DNA of 7,011 nucleotides from positions 1 to 7,011 of the forward strand of contig CAJWIC010000071.1 in NCBI GenBank assembly GCA_913040905.1, read 5' to 3'. Shown here piece by piece: positions 1-6,856 of this stretch. Below the pieces are notes generated by a model that did not search any database, was not told the DNA's origin, and was given only the letters and a program-made list of their open reading frames with translations. Each line of letters starts with the position of its first letter. Position 1 is the stretch's first letter. A program made the translations under genes and the position numbers. This DNA is from an uncultured Synechococcus sp. GTDB lineage: Bacteria > Cyanobacteriota > Cyanobacteriia > PCC-6307 > Cyanobiaceae.

Positions 1-48
<48 letters not shown>

Positions 49-75
49 GCACAACCTGATCTTAAACCACCAGCC

Positions 76-882
76 TCAGCGGCCAGGGCGGAACAGGTGG
101 TCGTGATCCGGTGAATACAAACGCGATCGTTGCCGCCCTCGATTGAGTGCAGGACTGATGATGTACAGGGTTGTCCGGATCAGCTGACGCTCCTGACTGG
201 CCGCGGCCATCTGCGACAGGGGCACGACAGAGATCCACTCATCGGGCCAGCTCACCCGGTAGGCAATCGCCACTGGAGTGTCATCGGGGTAATGCTGTTG
301 AAGGGTGGCCTGCACCTCGTTGATATGACGGGCGCTGAGATACAGGCAAAGGCTGGCCCCCAGTGCGGCCAGTCGATCGAGTTCTTCTGAAGGGGGAACC
401 CCCGTTCGGCCGCCGGCGCGGCCGAGGACAATGGTCTGGACCACGCCCGGGATCGTGAGTTCGCTGGAGAGGCCCGCTGCTGCCGCTTGGTAGGCGCTGA
501 CCCCGGGCACCACTTCCACCGGAATGTCCGCGTCATTCAGAGCACAGATCTGCTCGTTGATGGCGCTGTAGAGGGCGGTGTCCCCGTCGTGCAGGCGCAC
601 GACCTTGGCCCCCCGACGTTGTCGATCGATCAACAGGGGGATCACCTCCTCCAGGGTGAGTGTGCTGGTGCGGATCCTTTCGCAAGCATCAGGAGCCAGC
701 GCTGTGATCTGAGGGCACACCAGGGAGTCTGTCCAGAGCAGAACATCGGCCTGGCGCAAACGATCTGCGGCACGGAGCGTGAGAAGGTCGCTCGCTCCAG
801 GACCTGCCCCGACGAAGCAGACCGGATGGCTCAACTGCTGGTTGGAGTCGGAAGCTCTCGTTGTCGCCGCTTCAACCACCAC
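76..882 (-). CDS. cobM: Precorrin-4 / cobalt-precorrin-4 C11-methyltransferase
   Basis: This SAM-dependent methyltransferase of corrin ring synthesis adds the C-11 methyl group on the route to cobalamin (picocyanobacteria are known to make pseudocobalamin). It is a cytosolic tetrapyrrole methylase. With the GTG at 882 the protein is 268 aa. Family marks are the glycine-rich GAGPG (residues 25-29) followed by DLLTLRAAD, the segment STLTLEE (73-79) typical of CobM/Cbi[11 protein letters not shown] (96-105), and VVPGVSA (124-130), which contributes to the SAM site. The length is normal for the family (about 250-260 aa) plus a short N-terminal extension. The start is uncertain. The GTG at 882 overlaps lgt by 52 nt and has a weak GGGAG 10 nt upstream. 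A TTG at 834 overlaps the lgt TGA as TTGA and gives a protein starting close to the conserved core. Either choice implies translational coupling to lgt. The CobM assignment over other corrin methylases rests on overall motif resemblance. Confidence 0.93.
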   Translation of the reverse strand: MVVEAATTRASDSNQQLSHPVCFVGAGPGASDLLTLRAADRLRQADVLLWTDSLVCPQITALAPDACERIRTSTLTLEEVIPLLIDRQRRGAKVVRLHDGDTALYSAINEQICALNDADIPVEVVPGVSAYQAAAAGLSSELTIPGVVQTIVLGRAGGRTGVPPSEELDRLAALGASLCLYLSARHINEVQATLQQHYPDDTPVAIAYRVSWPDEWISVVPLSQMAAASQERQLIRTTLYIISPALNRGRQRSRLYSPDHDHLFRPGR

Positions 883-1667
883 AGACCCAGTGCTCCCAGA
901 ACCATCAGCATGGCACTCATCAACTGGGCGATGCGAAGACCTCCCTCACAGGCGGGTGGCAGAGCTCCAACGCACAGAGGATCGATGCGGAGACCTTCGA
1001 TCCAGACGCGCCCCAGGCTGTAGCCGATCAAATAAATACAGCTGAGAGAACCGGAGGGAAGATTGTTTCGCTCTCGACATCCCCAGCGGAACAGAGCAAT
1101 CAGCAGAACAAACAGAAGCAGATTCCAGATTGATTCGTAGAGGAAGGTTGGGTGAAAAAATTCAGCGTCGGCATAGATCACTGGCCGGTTCGCATAGGGA
1201 ATGAATAATTTCCAGGGGAGTTCCGTTGGAACACCGAAGGCCTCGGAGTTGAAGAAGTTGCCCCAGCGGCCAATGGCCTGACCCAGCGCAAGAGACGGCA
1301 CCAGCACATCCAGAACATCCAGGAAGGGCTGACGACGCCAGCGACAGAAGAGCAACAGGGTGAGAGTTCCAGCGATCAGGGCGCCATGAATAGCGATCCC
1401 TCCTTCCCAGATCGCCAGAGCTTTCATCGGCTGATTGGTGTAGTTATGCCATTCAAAAGCGACGTAATACAGCCTGGCTCCGATCACGGAGAACAGCACC
1501 AGCAAAGGCAGCAGATCGCTGATTAACCCGTTCTCCAACTTGCGTGTCTGGGCCAGACGACTGGAGAGATTCAATCCGATCAGGACGGCTGTGGCGATCA
1601 GCAGTCCGTACCAGCGAAGGGTCAGGGGCCCGAACTGAAACAGCACGGGCCCGGGCGATGTGAACAT
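831..1667 (-). CDS. lgt: Prolipoprotein diacylglyceryl transferase
   Basis: Lgt is the integral membrane enzyme that moves diacylglycerol from phosphatidylglycerol to the lipobox cysteine of prelipoproteins, the first step of lipoprotein maturation. The 278-aa protein has the Lgt signature [13 protein letters not shown] at residues 133-145, the N-terminal LRWYG (17-21), IHGALI (93-98), HPTFLYES (172-179) and the late GRVWIEGLR (219-227). These correspond to conserved Tyr, His and Arg positions known to matter in E. coli Lgt. Several hydrophobic segments are visible, for example about 20-36, 50-68, 92-108, 181-194 and 245-265, and the protein ends in a basic tail. The ATG at 1667 lies 5 nt after the petA stop, with no good ribosome site (a GAAGG sits 15 nt away), so it is probably translated by coupling to petA. 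Its 3' end overlaps the cobM 5' end. Its place between photosynthesis and cobalamin genes is not explained by function. Confidence 0.96.
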   Translation of the reverse strand: MFTSPGPVLFQFGPLTLRWYGLLIATAVLIGLNLSSRLAQTRKLENGLISDLLPLLVLFSVIGARLYYVAFEWHNYTNQPMKALAIWEGGIAIHGALIAGTLTLLLFCRWRRQPFLDVLDVLVPSLALGQAIGRWGNFFNSEAFGVPTELPWKLFIPYANRPVIYADAEFFHPTFLYESIWNLLLFVLLIALFRWGCRERNNLPSGSLSCIYLIGYSLGRVWIEGLRIDPLCVGALPPACEGGLRIAQLMSAMLMVLGALGLWWLKRRQRELPTPTSS

Positions 1668-1672
1668 CTAGA

Positions 1673-2608
1673 TCAGAAGTTGCCTTCAGCAGCCTGAACC
1701 TTTTCCACCTGCTTCTTCTTCAAGACCAGCATGATCTGGGCGATGGCAACAGCCGCGAAGAAGGCGAGCAGGCCATAGATGCGAACGGGGTTCTGCAGAA
1801 CGATCTCGGCGTCCACCTGACCAAAACCACCAACATTGGGATCGTTGGTCAGTGCAGAACCGGCTTCAACGCTGTCTCCGACGTTGACGAGAAGCTGAGG
1901 ACCGACCGGGATGGTTTCGGTGACCGCGTCGCCATCCGTCGTGTTGATGGTGAGGATGCTGGAGCCGTTGTCTCCATCCTCAATCGCAGCAATGGAACCT
2001 GACGCTGGGGCTGTGTAAACGGTGTTGTTGCTCTTTTCGCCTGTGGGGTACACCTGGCCGCGGCCGCGGTTGCCACCAACGTGGAGCTGATATTTGCCGA
2101 AGTGAATGTTGCTGTCAGTGGCCGGGTTGGGGGAGAGCAGCGGGAAGACCACTTCCTGGTGCTGATCGCCGGGAATCGGACCCACCAGAAGAATGTTGGG
2201 TTGGTCATCGCTGTACTGGGAGAAGTAGACGCCTTCGGTCTCCTCCTTGATTTCATCTGTCCAGCGATCCTGGGGGGCAAGGGTGAAGCCATCGGGAAGC
2301 ATCACAACAGCGCCTACCTGAAGACCCACATCGCTTCCATCGGCACCGATTTCCTGGAGTCCGTCTTGGTAGGGGATCTTCACGCTGGCGGTGAAGACGG
2401 TGTCAGGAAGAACAGACTGGGGGACTTCAGCCTGGGTCAGTTTCTTGGCCAGATGGCAATTCGCGCAGACGATTTTGCCGGTGGCTTCCCGTGGGCTGTC
2501 GTAGTTCTGCTGAGCCCAGAAGGGGTAGGCCCAGCTGGCGGCGGGGGCGATCAGCAGGCTCAGGCCGAGAACCAGCGATCCGATGAAAAGGGAGAGGTGG
2601 CGACGCAT
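1673..2608 (-). CDS. petA: Cytochrome f, cytochrome b6f complex
   Basis: Cytochrome f is the c-type haem subunit of the b6f complex. It accepts electrons from the Rieske centre and passes them to plastocyanin or cytochrome c6 in the thylakoid lumen. Starting at the ATG at 2608, the preprotein has 311 aa. A Sec signal peptide of 27 residues ends in ASWA, and the mature protein begins YPFWAQQNY, whose N-terminal Tyr is the second haem ligand. The haem motif CANCH is at residues 48-52 (mature Cys21, Cys24, His25, the textbook positions). Other family segments are [16 protein letters not shown] and a single C-terminal membrane anchor at about 277-296, followed by KKKQ on the stromal side. The reading frame stays open to a GTG at 2659 inside petC, but the extra 17 residues would precede a complete signal peptide, so I chose 2608. 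No Shine-Dalgarno site is present; the leader is pyrimidine-rich. Cotranscription with petC is expected from the 41-nt gap. Confidence 0.98.
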   Translation of the reverse strand: MRRHLSLFIGSLVLGLSLLIAPAASWAYPFWAQQNYDSPREATGKIVCANCHLAKKLTQAEVPQSVLPDTVFTASVKIPYQDGLQEIGADGSDVGLQVGAVVMLPDGFTLAPQDRWTDEIKEETEGVYFSQYSDDQPNILLVGPIPGDQHQEVVFPLLSPNPATDSNIHFGKYQLHVGGNRGRGQVYPTGEKSNNTVYTAPASGSIAAIEDGDNGSSILTINTTDGDAVTETIPVGPQLLVNVGDSVEAGSALTNDPNVGGFGQVDAEIVLQNPVRIYGLLAFFAAVAIAQIMLVLKKKQVEKVQAAEGNF

Positions 2609-2649
2609 GGAAACGGTGAGGGAAGGAGGGAACGCGAAGGTGTGAAGAA

Positions 2650-3186
2650 TCAGGCCCACCAGGGCTTATCGCCTGTGCGGAAATCGGTCTCAGTCCACTG
2701 GCTCACAAAGACGTTGTCGTTCTCGACACTCACGTTGGCCAGAGCCAGGGAGAGAGGCGCCGGACCGCGGACCACCTTGCCGGTGGCGTCGTACTGACTT
2801 CCGTGGCAGGGGCACATGAACTTGTTGGCCCCGCTGTTCCAAGGCACCACACAGCCAAGGTGGGTGCAAATGGCGTTGATGCCATAGCTGCCGATGGCAT
2901 CGGGACCTTCCACGATCAGATACGTGGGGTCACCCTTCAAACCTTGGACCAGGCTGCGATCACCTTCAGGGTGAGAGGAGAGCCAGCCGGTGGCGGTGAT
3001 GGCATTGCCAAGTTCATCCTTGGCGGTGGTGCCACCGCCGGCTCCAGCGGCGCGGGGCGGGATGAAGTAGTTGACGACGGGATAGAGAGCACCAAGGGCA
3101 ACCCCGGTGACGGAACCGAAGGTCAGCAGATTCATGAACTGCCGACGACCCATTCCGGGCACATCGCTCGAGGAAAGTTGGGTCAT
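2650..3186 (-). CDS. petC: Rieske iron-sulfur protein, cytochrome b6f complex
   Basis: PetC is the 2Fe-2S subunit of cytochrome b6f. It oxidises plastoquinol together with cytochrome b6 and reduces cytochrome f. The 178-aa protein has an N-terminal twin-arginine motif GRRQFMN (13-19) leading into a hydrophobic segment (about 20-42). In this family the segment is an uncleaved Tat signal-anchor. A flexible Gly-rich hinge follows (AAGAGGG, 46-52), then the cluster-binding boxes CTHLGC (107-112) and CPCHGS (125-130). The iron ligands are Cys107, His109, Cys125 and His128, and Cys112 and Cys127 form the usual disulfide. The C-terminus, including PAPLSLALA and the WTETDFRTG tail, is typical of cyanobacterial PetC. 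All ligands are intact. It is the first gene of the petC-petA-lgt-cobM cluster. The TatC translocase needed for its insertion is encoded about 450 bp to the right. Confidence 0.98.
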   Translation of the reverse strand: MTQLSSSDVPGMGRRQFMNLLTFGSVTGVALGALYPVVNYFIPPRAAGAGGGTTAKDELGNAITATGWLSSHPEGDRSLVQGLKGDPTYLIVEGPDAIGSYGINAICTHLGCVVPWNSGANKFMCPCHGSQYDATGKVVRGPAPLSLALANVSVENDNVFVSQWTETDFRTGDKPWWA

Positions 3187-3211
3187 GGCGGACGGTCATC
3201 CAGCACGGAAT

Positions 3212-3244
3212 GGGCATCATTATGGACGCTTAAGTTCCTGTCAC
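3212..3244 (-). promoter_or_regulatory. Candidate petC-petA promoter
   Basis: The only gap in front of the petC cluster is 3187-3290. On the minus strand it holds CATAAT at 3224-3219, a good -10 box that would place a start near 3212 and give a leader of about 25 nt. The nearest -35-like hexamer is GTGACA at 3244-3239, but its 14-nt spacing is shorter than the usual 16-18, so it may depend on an activator or be mis-chosen. I see no convincing matching promoter for the divergent DUF3067 gene in the same gap. Confidence 0.3.
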
Positions 3245-3290
3245 GCTTTGCAACGACTGGCCTTTCCACGTTCATCGCAGCGCCGTATCT

Positions 3291-3650
3291 GTGCTTGACC
3301 AAACTGCCGAGAGGCCTTCCGATCCCCTCAGTGTCGAGGAGCTGATTGGCTGCTTACGCCAGCGCTGGCGGGCGACTTACGACCTTCAGCTGGTGGTTCG
3401 CCGCCAGCGTTTGTACCTGCAGGTGATGTGGGCCTATCTGGAGCAACAGTCGTTCCCGATGGATGAAGTCACGTATCGGGCGCACATCGCGGAAGTGCTG
3501 GATGTTGTGAATCGTCTTGGTTTGGCGGCTGAAGTGCGCCGATGGATCACCACAACCCGGGATAAACCGCGCCTTGGCAAGGCCCTGAGCCTGCAGCTTC
3601 AAGCTGAAGGACCTGCAGCCCAAAGCCTGCTCAGGGAGTTTCTGGTCTGA
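3291..3650 (+). CDS. DUF3067-type conserved small protein of unknown function
   Basis: This is a soluble-looking 119-aa protein with no signal peptide or membrane helix. It resembles the DUF3067 family of cyanobacteria and plastid-bearing plants by its core LYLQVMWAYLEQQSFP (41-56), the preceding YDLQLV (30-35) and the late RDKPRLGKALSL (90-101). No catalytic motif or metal site is evident and I know of no settled function. The start used is a GTG at 3291, because no ATG lies between it and the core; it lacks a ribosome site. The gene diverges from petC across 104 nt and converges on tatC, overlapping its coding end by 20 bp. Its position between a Tat-dependent b6f subunit and the Tat translocase suggests, as inference only, a part in thylakoid protein insertion or b6f assembly. 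Confidence 0.85.
   Translation: MLDQTAERPSDPLSVEELIGCLRQRWRATYDLQLVVRRQRLYLQVMWAYLEQQSFPMDEVTYRAHIAEVLDVVNRLGLAAEVRRWITTTRDKPRLGKALSLQLQAEGPAAQSLLREFLV
3584..3635. other. Bulged inverted repeat over the DUF3067/tatC convergent overlap
   Basis: A continuous left arm, CCTGAGC-CTGCAG-CTTCA (3584-3601), can pair with TGAAG (3605-3609), CTGCAG (3613-3618) and GCTCAGG (3629-3635). It closes a 3-nt AGC loop and leaves bulges of 3 and 10 nt on the right arm only. This gives 18 potential base pairs exactly where the two genes meet tail to tail. No U-run follows on either side, so it is not a classical intrinsic terminator. It could mark or protect the 3' ends of the two converging transcripts, or it could be a by-product of the coding sequence. 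Confidence 0.4.
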
Positions 3651-4431
3651 GGCTTTCGGTGAGCGCCACGAGCCCCACTCCGACCAGAAAGAGAGCGGTG
3701 ATGGCGCCGGCCAGTAACAACATGGTGATCGGATCCGTTGACGGAGTCAGCACGGCTCCGGCGAGGGCAGAACCCAGCACCACCCAACGCCAGGCCCCGA
3801 GCATGGGCCTCCAGCGCACCAGCCCAAGCACGCCGAGCAACAGCTGCAGCACCGGCAGCTGGAAGGCCAGGCCTGTTGCCAGCATGAGCAACAGCACGAA
3901 ATCCAGATAGCGCTCGATCGACCACAGCGGCTCAACAACGTCGGCGCCGTAGCTCACCAGAAAGCGCAGGGCGGCAGGCACCAGGGCCCACCAGGCAAAG
4001 GCAATACCCGCCAGAAACAACAGCGCTGATCCGGCCACGGCCGGTGCAATCAACCGACGTTCCCGCAGTGTCAGTCCAGGGAGCACAAAGGCCAGCAGCT
4101 GAAACAGGACGTAGGGAAGGGCGAGCGTGAGGCCCGCATAGCCCGCCACCTTCAGAGACACAAAGAGGAATTCACCGGGGGCCAGTTGCAGGAAATGGAT
4201 TCCCTGGGCTGGGGCCTCAAGCAGCCGCACCAGCGGTTTCACTCCGAGTAAGCAAACCAGGGCTGACAGAACGACTGCCAGGAGGCTTCCCAGCACTCGC
4301 TGGCGCAGTTCCTCGAGGTGATCAACGAGGGGCATCTCGACCTCGTTGGGTAACCCACCCGGATCGTCGTCCTTGTTGATTCTGATTGGTGGCGGTGGCT
4401 GAAGAATTGGACCGTCAGAGCTGTCGGGCAC
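3631..4431 (-). CDS. tatC: Twin-arginine translocase subunit TatC
   Basis: TatC is the multi-spanning receptor of the Tat pathway, which moves folded proteins carrying RR signal peptides across the thylakoid and plasma membranes. The 266-aa reading frame contains HLEELRQR (38-45) just before the first helix, the conserved loop FVLPGLTLRERR (115-126) with the Glu that helps read twin-arginine signals, AFQLPVLQLLL (189-199) and LTPSTDP (228-234). Six membrane segments are visible at about 46-64, 90-112, 128-150, 176-200, 213-230 and 233-256. The start is doubtful. The GTG at 4431 gives a 32-residue Pro- and Asp-rich extension but has no ribosome site. The ATG at 4335 (residue 33, MPLVDHLEEL) has GAGG 5 nt upstream and gives 234 aa. 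I kept the longer form because cyanobacterial TatC proteins often carry such an extension (recollection). It lies 29 nt after the NFACT gene, which suggests an operon. Confidence 0.95.
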   Translation of the reverse strand: MPDSSDGPILQPPPPIRINKDDDPGGLPNEVEMPLVDHLEELRQRVLGSLLAVVLSALVCLLGVKPLVRLLEAPAQGIHFLQLAPGEFLFVSLKVAGYAGLTLALPYVLFQLLAFVLPGLTLRERRLIAPAVAGSALLFLAGIAFAWWALVPAALRFLVSYGADVVEPLWSIERYLDFVLLLMLATGLAFQLPVLQLLLGVLGLVRWRPMLGAWRWVVLGSALAGAVLTPSTDPITMLLLAGAITALFLVGVGLVALTESLRPETP

Positions 4432-4460
4432 GGAGGGGAATTGCTTGTACGGCCGAGGTG

Positions 4461-6158
4461 TCAGCGCTTGTGTCGGGTCAGGCTAGAAGCCTTCAGGCTG
4501 TTCAGCATGGTCTCGGCCTGGAGTGGATCGCCCCATCTCACCTCGCCTCCGCTGTGGCGCACGGTGCCGGGTCCCATTCCGGGGATCCGCTGAAGGTGGT
4601 CCGTCGGCACCATCACCACGGCCACGCGCACATTGCCGCGGGCCCGGCTGAAATAGGAGGCGAGGTCACAGGCCAGCTGCAGATCGTCATCATCCGCCAG
4701 ACCTGCCGAGCTTTTCAGCACCACATGGCTGCCGGGACATTCCTGGGCATGGAACCAGAGGTCACCGCTGCGGGCCTGACGGAGGCTGATCCAGTCGTTC
4801 TGTCGATGATTACGGCCCACTTGGAGCACAAGACCACTAGGGCTGGTGAATTCCAGCGGTTGGGGTGTGCCTTGCTGCTGTCGCTGCCTCCGCTCCTGGC
4901 GTCCCACCGGATTGAGCAGTTCGTCCAGCTCCCGCCGTAGATCGCTGAGGGCATCCAGGCGTGCTGTCATCGGTTGCCAGGCCGCCGCCTGCAGATCATC
5001 GATGAAGGCCTCGCTGCCGTTGATCAGCTCCAGCCGACTGCCGTGGTGAAGGATGCGCTCTTCCAGAACGGTGGAGGAGCGCCGCAGCTTGCGGGCCCGT
5101 CGGTAGAGCTTCTGGGCCAGATCCACCTCGTCACGATTCGGAGCAGGCAGACAGAGCAGGGCATCCGCCTGCTGCTGCAGATCTGTGCTGTCAGCGCAGG
5201 CTGCCAGTCGTCTGCGCTGATCGTCCAGAGCCTGGTTCTCCTTGACTCGCCAGCGGCTCAGACGCTGGCGCAGCTCGTCGCAGGCTCGCTGTAGATCGCG
5301 CTGATCGATCCGGGTTCGATACCAGTGTCCGAGAGCGAGGGCCAGATCCCCGCCGTTGCCTTCAGCGTCGCTGGATCGGTCGGGCTGGCTCGACCAGACC
5401 TGATACCCCTCGTCACCCTTGAGATCAAGTTTGAATTGCTCCGTTTCGAGGCAGGTCAGCCAGGCCTGCCAATGGCGATGCAGCTCACACCAGGCGTCCG
5501 GTTCAAGCTGATCCACCGAGGTGGTCAGCCGTTCTCCAGCCAGTTGCCTGGCCAAGGGTGGACTGATGCCCTGGTAAGCCTGCTGCAGAGCCTTGCGTAA
5601 AGGAATTGGGAGGAGAAGGAGCCGCTCCCGCCAGCGTTCAAAGCCCTCCGTGGAACTGGGGGCCTGACCCTGCAGGGGCGGCGGCGGTAGGTAGGAATCG
5701 CCGGTCCCGATGGGACGAACCCGTGACTGGTGGTCGCGCACCTGACGGCCCAAGGCAACCACCTGCCGCTGCCCGTCCAGCAGCAGCAGGTTGCTGTGGC
5801 GGCCCATCAGTTCCAGCACCAGCACACGTTCGACGGCATCGCCGGGTCTTGGCGCCATCCGGAACTCCACCACCCGTTCGAACCCTGCCTGAACCAGCTC
5901 CGTCAGCGCCATCTGGCGAAGGCTGTGCTGGATCTGTTGCGAAAGGGTGCTGCCAGTTCCCTGCCGCGGTGGCGGTGGGATCTGTACCAAGCGCGGCGCA
6001 TCCGCCTGCCAGCTCAGCTCCAGCCAGAGCATTCCCTGCAGGGTGCGGAACCCGAGCTGGAGGGTGGCTGAATCGGGCTGCTGAGCCTTCTCAAAACGGC
6101 TGGGCAGCAGCTTTGGTCGCAGATCGCTCAGCACCGCCCGCAGGGTGCTCAGGTCCAT
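4461..6158 (-). CDS. NFACT family ribosome quality-control protein (RqcH/Rqc2/FbpA-like)
   Basis: NFACT proteins bind the 50S subunit carrying a stalled peptidyl-tRNA. In bacteria such as B. subtilis (RqcH) they recruit tRNA-Ala to add C-terminal alanine tails that mark the nascent chain for proteolysis. With the ATG at 6158 the protein has 565 aa. It has an NFACT-N region (about 1-240) with SRFEKAQQPD, FERVVEFRM (93-101) and ELMGRHSNLLLLDG (116-129), then a charged, probably coiled-coil middle (about 284-425), then an NFACT-R domain (about 436-545) with VGRNHRQNDW (447-456), DLWFHAQECPGSHVVL (466-481) and PGTVRHSGGEVRWGDP (530-545). The frame is open up to 6356, but that extension would run through gmk and lacks family features. 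MDLSTLRAVL fits the known family start. At residues 94-95 the usual Asp-Arg pair reads Glu-Arg. Older annotations may call it a fibronectin/fibrinogen-binding protein. It is divergent from gmk and upstream of tatC. Confidence 0.93.
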   Translation of the reverse strand: MDLSTLRAVLSDLRPKLLPSRFEKAQQPDSATLQLGFRTLQGMLWLELSWQADAPRLVQIPPPPRQGTGSTLSQQIQHSLRQMALTELVQAGFERVVEFRMAPRPGDAVERVLVLELMGRHSNLLLLDGQRQVVALGRQVRDHQSRVRPIGTGDSYLPPPPLQGQAPSSTEGFERWRERLLLLPIPLRKALQQAYQGISPPLARQLAGERLTTSVDQLEPDAWCELHRHWQAWLTCLETEQFKLDLKGDEGYQVWSSQPDRSSDAEGNGGDLALALGHWYRTRIDQRDLQRACDELRQRLSRWRVKENQALDDQRRRLAACADSTDLQQQADALLCLPAPNRDEVDLAQKLYRRARKLRRSSTVLEERILHHGSRLELINGSEAFIDDLQAAAWQPMTARLDALSDLRRELDELLNPVGRQERRQRQQQGTPQPLEFTSPSGLVLQVGRNHRQNDWISLRQARSGDLWFHAQECPGSHVVLKSSAGLADDDDLQLACDLASYFSRARGNVRVAVVMVPTDHLQRIPGMGPGTVRHSGGEVRWGDPLQAETMLNSLKASSLTRHKR

Positions 6159-6234
6159 GAGCTGAAGCCGTTCCGTTCTGGTCAACCCGTCGTTCAGGGG
6201 GCTTCCTACTCTGCTGGGCCACGACGAAGCAGTG
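6159..6234. promoter_or_regulatory. Divergent NFACT/gmk intergenic region
   Basis: These 76 nt must hold the promoters of both the leftward NFACT-tatC unit and the rightward gmk gene unless those lie inside the neighbouring coding sequence. I see only weak signals. For gmk there is TACTCT at 6207-6212 as a poor -10 match, with no good -35 at proper spacing. For the NFACT gene I found no recognisable boxes. Neither start has a good Shine-Dalgarno site. The promoter role is inferred from layout alone. Confidence 0.3.
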
Positions 6235-6795
6235 ATGTCAGACGGCATGGGCACCCTCACGGTGATCACCGGGCCGAGCGGCGTCGGTAAAGGAACGCTG
6301 GTGCAACGTCTCCTGGCGCGGCATCCCAGCATCTGGGTGTCGGTGTCGGCCACCACGCGTGCGCCTCGACAGGGAGAGTGCGAGGGGGAGAGTTACTTCT
6401 TTCACAGTCGGGATCGCTTCGATGCCCTTGTGAAAGAGGGCGGGTTGCTGGAGTGGGCGGAGTTTGCCGGCAACTGTTACGGAACCCCACGGGCTCCTGT
6501 GGAACAGCGGTTGCAGGAGGGGCGGCCCGTTCTTTTGGAAATTGAACTGGAGGGAGCCAGGCAGGTGCGTCGCAGCTTCCCTGAGGCAGTGCAGATCTTT
6601 CTGGCACCCCCCAGCTTCGAGGAACTTGAGCGTCGTATCCGTGGTCGTGGAACGGATGCAGAGGAGGCGATTCAGCGGCGATTGCTGCGGGCTCGAGAGG
6701 AGTTAAGTGCTCAGGGTGAATTCGATGCTGTTGTGGTGAACGCTGATCTTGAGCAGGCCCTGATGAAGCTGGAAGGGCTGATGGGACTGGCTTGA
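6235..6795 (+). CDS. gmk: Guanylate kinase
   Basis: Guanylate kinase phosphorylates GMP to GDP with ATP in the cytosol, an essential step of GTP and dGTP supply. From the ATG at 6235 the protein has 186 aa. The P-loop GPSGVGKG is at residues 13-20. The guanylate kinase signature runs from Thr40 to Phe56 (TTR..R..E..G..Y.F), with the GMP-binding Arg42, Arg45 and Tyr54. It continues with [16 protein letters not shown], containing the expected Glu and Tyr contacts, then [13 protein letters not shown] and the lid region [17 protein letters not shown], ending with a [10 protein letters not shown] segment. The length is usual for bacterial Gmk. A GTG immediately upstream at 6232 is an equally possible start and changes one residue. 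The gene has no same-strand neighbour and ends in a strong terminator. Confidence 0.97.
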   Translation: MSDGMGTLTVITGPSGVGKGTLVQRLLARHPSIWVSVSATTRAPRQGECEGESYFFHSRDRFDALVKEGGLLEWAEFAGNCYGTPRAPVEQRLQEGRPVLLEIELEGARQVRRSFPEAVQIFLAPPSFEELERRIRGRGTDAEEAIQRRLLRAREELSAQGEFDAVVVNADLEQALMKLEGLMGLA

Positions 6796-6798
6796 TCG

Positions 6799-6834
6799 CA
6801 CAAAAAAGGGGGCCACAGGCCCCCATTTTTTGTG
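6799..6834. terminator. Bidirectional intrinsic terminator between gmk and psaJ
   Basis: A perfect 7-bp GC stem GGGGGCC (6808-6814) / GGCCCCC (6818-6824) with an ACA triloop is flanked by AAAAAA (6802-6807) on the left and TTTTTT (6826-6831) on the right. The symmetry extends outward as CAC (6799-6801) and GTG (6832-6834). Read rightward, the hairpin plus U-tract ends gmk 3 nt after its stop codon. Read leftward, the complementary A-tract supplies the U-run for the psaF-psaJ transcript, whose last stop codon is about 20 nt away. One unpaired A (6825) is the only break in the symmetry. Confidence 0.93.
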
Positions 6835-6856
6835 AAGTCTGGTTGGCCGAAGCCAA

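Noticed and set aside
2623..2629. Perfect rightward AAGGAGG resembling a ribosome-binding site
   Set aside because: The only nearby rightward start codon (GTG at 2642) is followed directly by TGA, so no gene uses it. It matters only as the CCTCCTT tract in the petA leader.
2609..2659. Longer cytochrome f beginning at the GTG inside petC
   Set aside because: It would put 17 residues in front of a complete signal peptide whose own Met at 2608 gives the normal precursor length.
2081..2797. 238-aa rightward frame opposite petA and petC
   Set aside because: It is antisense to two certain genes, its Gly-rich composition mirrors their codon pattern, and it resembles no family I know.
4436..4940. 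Rightward frame over the tatC/NFACT junction as a small hidden gene
   Set aside because: It lies opposite the NFACT-R domain and the tatC start, has no ribosome site, and has no recognisable motif.
5606..6160. 184-aa rightward frame opposite the NFACT gene
   Set aside because: Its Pro/Ala/Gly-rich sequence is typical of a high-GC antisense shadow, and the opposite strand encodes a recognisable protein throughout.
6159..6356. N-terminal extension of the NFACT frame by 66 residues
   Set aside because: It would overlap the gmk start and P-loop region on the other strand, has no family resemblance, and the protein from the ATG at 6158 already begins like known NFACT proteins.
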